Below the pieces are notes generated by a model, which saw nothing but the letters and a program-made list of their open reading frames with translations, was not told where the DNA came from and did no database searches. Shown here piece by piece: positions 56,316-64,000 of a stretch of 64,000 bases of DNA. The position numbers and the translations under genes were made by a program. Position 1 is the first letter of the stretch; each line of letters begins with the position of its first letter. This stretch comes from Scalesia atractyloides (Eukaryota > Streptophyta > Magnoliopsida > Asterales > Asteraceae), in the NCBI GenBank assembly GCA_947069175.1, contig CAMTDV010000002.1, positions 5,497,054 to 5,561,053 of the forward strand. Direction: 5' to 3'.

Positions 56316-58579
56316 CTAGAAGAACACTATGCCATTATCCTCGTTATCACCATTGACAAAATCCACAGGGGAAGGGATGCTAAAATCGAAACCAAAATCA
56401 GAAAACAAACCAGATTCATGATCTTGACTCTTGCTGTTTGAGTATACCATCATTAGGTTTGTTGATTCCTCCAGGCCGGTGGCGGTGTTGTAACACAGTT
56501 GTGATAAATCAGGGTTGTTATAATCGATTTGGTGAGGGTGGTCGCAGATAGGTGTAGTTTGGTAGGAGGAGTTATTTTGATGGTAGCAACCACACAACTG
56601 TGGTCCAACGTTGTTTGTATGAAGAGAATATGAGTCTGAACTTGGTGAAGTAACATGAGTTATTTCGTATTGTGAGTTAATTTCATGGCTATTATCTCCT
56701 TTTGCTTTGTAAAATACTCTACATAACACCCAATCTTCCTGTCAATTATAATTCAACAATAAAGTATGTTAGGACTTTATTAATTTAATCAGTTTCTTAT
56801 GCACATTTACAGATAAACATAGTCTTGGACATCAAACATGTAGTATATATTGATGCATCTATATTGTATCGGGACTGTTGGTGCAATGCAAAGCTGGCAA
56901 GGATAAAAGTTTGCAAATTGATTATATTTTTTAATTTTGAATACCAATCCTTTACTGTATGAAATCATATTAAGTTATTCATATAACTTTGGTAACTAAG
57001 AAAATCTAAGTGGCAGATACTAGCCCCTCTCTTGTGTGTGTGTTAAAATGAAGGATTGATACAAACCTTGGGAGGAATATGAGGGTTTTCTAGACGAAAC
57101 TCGTGCATGATCCAACCAGTTTTAATCCCATTCGGAGCTCGGTTTTTGTAAAACACTAAAGTCTTTCTCATCCCTGCGAGGACGCCAGTGTTCGGATCAA
57201 CAAACGTTCTATCTTTCCCAGTAGCCTTCCAGTATCCGGTTTTCGTGGCCCTGTTGGTTCGAAATCCTGTAGCATACTTGCGATCATGGAAACTGAAGAA
57301 ATACCACTCACTTGAATTGAGTTTCGCCACCTCTTCAAAACAAAAACAAAAACAAAAGATCAAAAAATTCTAAGAGCTTAACCCATAAGAAACTTATTAG
57401 ATGGAAATTCAAATATAGCTATCATTAGAGTTTATGATATACCTTAAAGTAAACTCAATCAATGCCCAAAATGACATGAATATTGTAGATGTATTAATAA
57501 TGCAAGTATTTCCAGTTTTGCTCAAGAGGATTCAAATCAATGACTAAAAAAGATGCAATTTGGTTTATTGTCTATTCTAAAATGTCTTTATTAGCATAGT
57601 AACATTTATGCGTGTGAGAGAATGTTTATGTATCATATTCATATATTATATTTTGTTAACGGACTAGGTATATGCTGGCTTTCTGCAATAACGTGTACCA
57701 TAGCTTTAGAAGTTCTACAACTTTACCTTTTCCAAACCAAGAATAACATCCATCTTGAAAATACAAACTACTATTAGAAGGGAGAGGGGAAGGACTGAAG
57801 ACAAAAATCTTAATTGCCAATTCAAGAAGGCCATCTTACACACACACACATACACACACACATATATATATGTATCTATATCTATATTCCGTTAAAAGAT
57901 TAAGAAGAGGCGGTAATGGTAAAAGAATCAAGATTCTTTGATTTCAAATAAAGATAGGTTATTTAGATATGCCTAGAAAGCATTATCACTTTATCTAACT
58001 CTAGATTTAATCTTTATTCTGATGGTATATCTGGAAAAACATATCAAGCATCTAACTAAAGATTGCCCAAGAAAAATATCACAGTCTCAGATCATTAAAG
58101 TCTTCGATGATATGGATGTAACCGAGAATATGGCGATACAACTAGTAAAAAGATGGTGGATGACTATGTCATTTGATTTCCAAGACTATATATGATGGAG
58201 AAACTGCTACTAGCAACTAGATCAACCATATATATTGTTGTAGTCAAGATCTGTGTTACTAGCAGCATCGATCATTTCTCCATACGATCACGAATTTGTC
58301 TTCTTTTAATGGTTACCAAAATAACTAATTACACAAACATGAATTTGTTAAGAGAGTGGTGACAAGGAGATATTAAGAACTATGAACAATCAAAGGGACA
58401 GAAGATATACCAGGAAGTTGCCATGGCTCACAAGTATGAAGATCAATTTCCATTAGTGTACCCTTTAACACGTCTTCATTTGCAATCTTCTTGTAAAGAT
58501 AGTGGCACACCAACTCTTCATCACTTGGGTAGAATCTAAAGCCTGGTGGCAACTTTGCTCCTATATCATTTAAACCCAT
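56316..58579 (-). CDS. NAC-domain transcription factor, NAM/CUC-related (NAC074-like), three exons
   Basis: The exons are 58411-58579, 57067-57332 and 56316-56738 (169, 266 and 423 bp including stop). Introns have GT/AG ends and phases that keep one frame, giving 285 residues. ATG 58579 (MGLNDIGAKLPPGFRFYP) is chosen over an upstream in-frame start because it matches NAC N-termini. The NAC domain spans about residues 9-155 and includes LPPGFRFYPSDEELV (A), EIDLHTCEPWQLP (B), EWYFFSFHDRKYATGFRTNR (C), TGYWKATGKDRTF and MRKTLVFYKNRAPNGIKTGW (D), and EDWVLCRVFYK (E). The C-terminal region is Ser/Asn/Gln-rich with an acidic tail ending NGDNEDNGIVFF. NAC proteins bind CGT-core DNA as dimers in the nucleus. 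Closeness to Arabidopsis NAC074 is from memory of the N-terminal motif. Confidence 0.93.
57333..58410 (-). other. Intron 1 of the NAC gene
   Basis: The 1078-bp intron runs between the GTATATC donor (58410) and a TTGAAG acceptor (57333). It holds a CA/TA microsatellite at 57838-57870 and no ORF. The intron interrupts the NAC domain between subdomains B and C, the standard first-intron place in NAC genes. Confidence 0.85.
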
Positions 58580-58900
58580 CCTGATCAAGACTCTTTTTTT
58601 CCCAAGAGGAGTCAATTATTGCTCAGAATCCTATAAAATATTGTGCCTGAAAAAGCTATAATATATCATGTGTATATATATCTCAGTGCAAGCAAGCTCT
58701 GGCAATTGATGAAGAGGGGATACTAATATGATCCAATCTAAAGCTTTATAAAGTATTTGTCGCTAATGTGGATTTAAATGTATGTAATATCATTGAAGAA
58801 GGGTTTGTGAGTTATATATAGATAGATATATGTATGTACGTGTATATGTGTATGTATATAGGGGTTGAGAGGTAACTTCCCACTTCTTAACAATAAATAA
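58580..58900 (-). promoter_or_regulatory. Presumed promoter and 5' leader of the NAC gene
   Basis: On the minus strand TATATATAAC lies at about 58811-58820, roughly 235 bp before the ATG, within a GATA/TATA-rich tract. No specific operator can be named. Confidence 0.35.
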
Positions 58901-61690
58901 CAATATTATTCTAACTGTTTATGATGATGCTTCTACAGCGAGTTATGGTTATTGTGGTGGAACTTCCAAGAAAAACCAAGGTCACAAGGAATCCTCTGTA
59001 CTTGTTACTTCATCTGTTAAATAAAAATGATTTTCTTTTAATTGTATAAGTGAGACGTCTTGTGTTATAAGATTAAATTAAAAATATAGTGATAGATTAG
59101 ATTAATAACTAATATATCCAATACGTTAGAATAATAACTAAGATTAGAATATGCTGTTGCAATACAAGAATAAATTCTTAAGCTGGACGGTGTGGTTTAA
59201 CATAACATTTTAACCTGTCAACGACACATAAACAAAAGGCTTTATTATTTGACCAATCTTTAACCAATACAAGACATTTTAATTAAAGATTAAAATGAAA
59301 TTTGATTGGCTATTTGTTGGTGGTCCTCAGCTTAATATCTCGCCTTGTCACGCATGCCCCCTGCCGGTGTTACCAGCATTAATGAGATGAGGTGGCGGAT
59401 AGCGCCATGCCACATCGCACAATCATATTAGAATGACACGGACTTTTTTACTTTTTAAACTAGCTTACCTTACATAGATGGAAGAAAATTCACATAAGTT
59501 TGATTAATATTTTTTGAATTAGAAACCCTTAAAAATCTTCAACATGTCGTCTCTACAAATAATTTAAATGTTCTTTTTCTGTTTTCTTTTACATAAAAAT
59601 ATAAAATTTAAGAACATAATTTTTTTAAATAGCTAACTCATGCTCTTTCTAACCATAATCTACACCTTTTTCAATTATCATGAAACAAAAAAAATCTTCA
59701 ACCACTTATAGGAAAACATCATTATACACACTTTAGCACTAGATTACAAGCCCCTACGGAAGCAAGTAGTAACTAAGATGACTATGTCGTTGGTTTCAAT
59801 TTTTTTTTTAGTAATTTCAAAACATTCTATTATAGATAATACAATTTCTAATTTGGATGAACCGTGACATGAGTTTTTTTTCTTTTTTTTCTTTTTTATG
59901 CTTTATCCCTTAATTTTTAGTATTGATACTTATAACCCTTTAAATTCTTAAAGACTTTGTGATCGAGTTTTACGTGTTTATTTTTATACACACGTGGGTA
60001 TAAATTCAAGTTGACTTACTTTTCGACGTAAAGTTTTTTTCCGGAAATTAGTCGGGTCAAATATAATATGCTCTTATGCTTATTATTATATACGTTTTCG
60101 GTTAGTTTACGTATTGACGTAATTTTTTTTAGAAATAAGTCCGGTCAAAATATAACATGTTTCGTGCTTATTTTATGTACACTTTGGTTGGTCTATCGGG
60201 CTTTTTCGAAACGCCGTGATAATTACTAGTTTAAAACAAATGAAATTTTTTTGCCAATTTAAATTGCCACCCACATACATTGAGACCGACATTTGTAGTC
60301 CATTTTTCAGTTGAGCTTTTCATATAAATAAAGAATACACATTATGTTTTTCTTTTTATATATCTAAATTATATTCCATATTGTACAGTTGGAATAATGT
60401 GAGAAAACTCACTGGGGAAGGTACTTTGCCACCTATAATTCCTACGCTAAAATTAGTAGTATTATTCCCACAAATTTTTCTATGGATACTTTTTAACTAC
60501 ATGGTTTCGATAAATGTTGTTCAAGTATGTATTATTTCTTTTTTAGCTTATCTATTAAGTTGAAAATAAAACACTTATTTTGAATTTAGCAACTTTTCTT
60601 TTGTCTTTATTTTGTATTCTTCAATCTAATTAACTTGGGTGGATTAATTTCTTATTGGTAGTGAAACCAGATATACATTTAGACCTCATGGTTTTTAGAC
60701 CTATAAGTATAATAAGTTTAAATATTCTTTTACATAAATTTGACTATAAGTTAACAGTATTTTAATATCGTTGCTTAGCAAATATACAAACAAGATCTAT
60801 GTGTAGAACAAACCCTGATGTGGAATAAGGAAGAAGTTGATGATTATGTTGGTGGATTGGCGTTGGAATTAGTGAGCTAATAAGTATAAATGTTGCACTA
60901 AATGTCAAACAACACAAAGATTCACTTGAGAGAGAGAAAGAGGGAGAGAGAGGGGATGTTAATCATAGTTTTAAGAAAAGTCTTTTCACGTCTAATTTCT
61001 AATTATACCCATGAAATGGATAATTTGAATGATGGTGATTGGGATGGAATTATAAACAATTCATGTGGGTCTTGCTAATGAACAACCAGTGATAATGACC
61101 TTTCTACAAGTATATATAGATAACACAACGCCATTTGTCACTAAAATAAGAGATTTCAGTAACAAGTAACTCGTAATTATTTAAATGATATTTGAATACA
61201 TTGTATTAAGTATATAAACCGTGTAAATTATGTTTTAAGATTGCATATATTGAACGCTTGATTCAGGTATTAAACGTGTAAATGTATCTAGCTGCAAGCA
61301 TGAACCTTTTTTTTAATGATAAATTTGGATCACTAACGGACTACTAGAATGTTATTGTGTCACCAGTAGAACCATCCAGTTATATCTATCTTCACTTGGC
61401 AATAATATGTATACACTAACTCTGGAGGAAACCCAAATATCTAGGTTAAAGCCTTCTTATGAGAATCGAACCAAATTTCTAATGGTCTCTAAGTCATATC
61501 TCACCTCTAAGATGTCTCTAGATAATGATGTCATGGACTGCCAGCATGAATCTTTATATAAAACAATATGAGTTTAAGGGGAGTATTTTATGCGGAAGCG
61601 AAACAAGTAGGGTTTTTTCTCGAGAGAACATGAATAACAAAGTAAATTATTATTTTTTTAACCTTAAAAAATGATTGAAGATCATCTTTT

Positions 61691-61700
<10 letters not shown>
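58900..61700. other. AT-rich intergenic DNA upstream of the NAC gene
   Basis: No supported gene. A GC-richer island lies at 59335-59425 (CTTGTCACGCATGCCCCCTGCC). A repeat at 59930-60230 recurs at 62500-62715. Confidence 0.5.
59930..60230 (+). mobile_element. Possible Helitron 3' terminal region, copy a
   Basis: It shares GAGTTTTACGTGTTTAT..., TATAAATTCAAGTTGA, a TCGACGTAAA-like segment and an ...ACTAGT end with 62500-62715. The end CTAGT at 60226-60230 after ACGCCGTGAT fits the CTRR(T) rule for Helitrons, but the 5' end is not found. Confidence 0.42.
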
Positions 61701-61730
<30 letters not shown>

Positions 61731-61734
<4 letters not shown>

Positions 61735-62093
61735 AAAGGATAAAAAGAAAACTCATTTGAGTTGAGAAAAAACTGAATTTTTTTATAATAGTTTCTAGTC
61801 ATGTAGTATGCATATTTTCGAGTGTTTTAAGAAAAAAATAATTCAAAAAACACGAGTGATTTAGAGAACAATAAAAACTTTTAACGTAACGTGTGTGTAA
61901 CACTAAACAACGCATTTTGTTACATATATGTAACATAGCCTTCCACTTGGTGCATTTTATTTTTATTTTGGCTTAAAACGATTGAAAATATGTATCTTAC
62001 ACGCCTTAAAATATAAAAAAGGTTTGTTACATAGGGTATTCACGGTTTTTTATTCTTTTTTAACTCAAATGAATTTTTAGTTAGTCCTCCCCA
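61731..62093. mobile_element. Fold-back MITE next to a (TA)n tract
   Basis: The left arm GATAAAAAGAAAACTCATTTGAGTTGAG is inverted at the right (TTTTTAACTCAAATGAATTTTTAG). A 40-bp TA tract lies at the left (61694-61730). The right flank is AT-rich without a TA repeat. Interior words CGTAACGTGTGTGTAAC and TGTTACATATATGTAAC are partly inverted. Confidence 0.65.
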
Positions 62094-62499
62094 GTATTTA
62101 AGAACATATTTAGCGTTTATACAAATCTACACATGTGCACATCATACGTAGATAAACATTTAAAGGTTAAAAATATATGAAAAAATCAATTTAACTTTTA
62201 TACTTATATAACATAGGCAATTATATATAAAAAATTAATTTTTTATATAATATGAATGATAAGCAAAGGAAAATTAAAGAGTTTAAGCTAGCTTGTTTTC
62301 TCAATACTCTGATGTAAACCTCACCTTATGATTAAATCATACAAACACAATAAACTATTTATAAATAAATTCAAAACTACACATTATCCATATATTATAT
62401 ATGACACAATTATCAACCTTTTTGAATAGTATTTTCATCTATTTTTCATTTCTTTATATACTTTTACTCCTCAAAATTATGTTTTACCATTTATAAGCT

Positions 62500-62715
62500 C
62501 TTAACTTTCTATAGATTTGTAATCGAGTTTTACGTTTTTTATGTACGTGTGGATATAAATTCAAGTTGATTAATATTTCGATGTAAATTTTCTGAAAAAT
62601 TGATAAAATATAATATGTTTTCATGCTAATTTCTATTTATGTTTTCAGTTGTTCTACGTTTTAATGAAAATTTATTTACGGAACATTGTGGTAACACACA
62701 CGACAATTTACTAGT
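62500..62715 (+). mobile_element. Possible Helitron 3' terminal region, copy b
   Basis: Direct repeat relative of 59930-60230, ending CAATTTACTAGT at 62704-62715. Confidence 0.42.
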
Positions 62716-62726
62716 TATAAAATAAC

Positions 62727-63000
62727 CACATTACAAGAAATGCTGTCAATATCGACTACTCATTAGTGGCATCATGTAATAAGTCACTATAATTGCCCAG
62801 ATTCGCGTCTCATATTAAATTAATTAGATCGGGCGGTTCGTCGAAAAGTAGATCTAACGGCTAGGGTTCTATCGCACGATTGAGAAATAGCGGCGACAAC
62901 AATGGTGCGACAAATCACTGTTATTGACCTGAGCAGGAATATTTTCTAGCCGTACAACCTCTTTTCCTTTCCCTCGGTTTTCACTTTATCTTCTTGTTAG
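62727..63000 (+). mobile_element. Possible CACTA terminal region
   Basis: CACATTACAAGAAATGCTGTC is close to the CACTACAAGAAA start of plant CACTA elements. It is followed by subterminal-like GTGGC/GCGACAA words and a GC-richer stretch. No transposase lies downstream within the window. Confidence 0.35.
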
Positions 63001-63377
63001 CTTCTCATCTCCCAGAGTGACTTTTGGGGAAATCTGACCACCGTCTTTGTGAGATTTTGTTGAGTTATGTTAGTTTGCAAATTATGTTAACGTTTGCTTT
63101 ATTGCGTTGATTAATGTTGTTTTTTTGTGGAAATATTAGTTTAGTAGAATCGTTATATGTTAGTAGTCTAGTAAATCTTAGTAGAATCCATAATTGTTAG
63201 TAAATTGGTAAATTACGTTTACATTGGTATAGTTTGCGAATTGGGTTACTTAGTAGTTTCGTAAATTTGCTATATATATGTTTGTAAATTGGTAAATTTG
63301 GTATATATATGTTGGTAGTTTGTGAAATTTGGTATATATCTACTGTTAGTTTTTAGTACGTTATATATATATTTATA

Positions 63378-63757
63378 CAGGAAAAGGGTAAAATAATAAC
63401 CATCTTGTGTTGTGAGAACTATAAGAACTTGTATTTCCTGTGTGAGTTTTGTTAACATTTTTTACACAAAGGTAGATGAAAATGTCATAACCACAATCTA
63501 TAAAAAAACTTGCCAAGTCTGTATTTATTCTCCATTTACATTAATGTAAATTTGTTTTACAAAACTGATTACTTCAACCTTGTAATTTTTTACATAAATG
63601 TAAATGGAGAATAAATACCGGCTCGACAACCTTTTTTATAGAAGTGTTAGCGACATTTTCATCTACCTTTGTGCAAAAAATGGTGACAAAACTCACACAG
63701 GAGGTAAAAGTTTTCATGATTCTTACAACTAAAAGTATTTTCATTTGAACTGGATCA
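63378..63757. mobile_element. 380-bp fold-back element with ~185-bp arms between TA tracts
   Basis: The left arm (CTATAAGAACTTG, CACAAAGGTAGATGAAAATG, TATTTATTCTCCATTTACAT) is inverted in the right arm from about 63570 to 63757. There is almost no unpaired loop (about 63550-63580). TA tracts lie on both sides (63362-63373, 63758-63775). The wording resembles MITE 4 at 26741. Confidence 0.78.
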
Positions 63758-64000
63758 TATATATATATATATATTATGATCAATCATTTTAGAAGATAAT
63801 TTAGTGTGAAAACAAAACGAAGAACCTTACCCATAGTTTTAATACAATTAATCTTCATAATCAAATAGTGGCAGTATTATAAATTAAATAAAATATTCAC
63901 CTAATTTTAGTTAATGTAGGGGTATATGTGTCAAATTTGATGTGGCCTCCACTTAATCAATTTTTCTTAATATTTCTCCTATAACATTATAACTTATCCT

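Noticed and set aside
58373..58615. Upstream in-frame start of the NAC protein at 58615
   Set aside because: The added residues (MTPLGKKRVLIR) do not match NAC N-termini, while MGLNDIGAKLPPGF at 58579 does.

Overview
The window is plant nuclear DNA: AT-rich, intron-bearing and dominated by transposable elements. The Ty3 gag and LTR types, the SINE-like repeats and the (TA)n-flanked MITEs look most like an Asteraceae genome, but that assignment is inference. Only two host-type genes are supported. One is an intact-looking three-exon NAC transcription factor gene (56316-58579, minus strand). The other is a three-exon gene of the plant Ulp1-protease/plant-mobile-domain-like type whose third exon is cut by a retrotransposon (13073-15717, minus strand).

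Region 1-13072 is a minus-strand tandem Ty3 complex. Positions 1-4805 are the interior (gag, protease, RT, RNase H, integrase) of a decayed element that runs off the left edge. It joins an LTR (4806-7221), a second gag-only interior (7222-10594, TR-GAG type) and another LTR (10595-13072). Both interiors carry a tRNA-iMet-type primer site. The middle LTR serves both interiors and looks like a recombinant. Each LTR carries four tRNA-like modules with A/B-box-like motifs and covarying hairpins. The right LTR lies inside exon 3 of the Ulp1-type gene, whose first intron carries a 41-bp minisatellite.

Region 15.7-21.3 kb is AT-rich intergenic DNA with TIR elements. These include a Pack-MULE-like element (17255-18633, exact 10-bp target duplication) carrying an N-terminal fragment that resembles DUF688 proteins, and a 208-bp fold-back MITE (19776-19983).

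Region 21.3-40.7 kb is a direct tandem duplication of about 10 kb (copy 1 about 21328-31545, copy 2 about 31546-40741). Both copies contain SINE-like sequence, an L1-type LINE 3' remnant on the minus strand, a short Myb/SANT-like ORF, degenerate telomere-like repeats and chains of fold-back MITEs separated by (TA)n tracts. Copy 1 alone has a 3092-bp solo LTR with a GAGAA target duplication and one extra MITE. Copy 2 alone has a composite block amplified to four units of about 0.9 kb.

Region 40.7-56.2 kb holds a probable Copia gag relic, a hAT-like MITE, a 256-bp tandem duplication, an Athila-type element with gag and protease but no visible RT or integrase (PBS of tRNA-Asp type), and a CACTA (TNP2-like) transposase pseudogene split by LTR-like sequence. 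Region 58.6-64.0 kb is AT-rich DNA with possible Helitron 3' ends, a possible CACTA end and two fold-back elements. No bacterial-type features, CRISPR arrays, rRNA genes or functional tRNA genes were seen.
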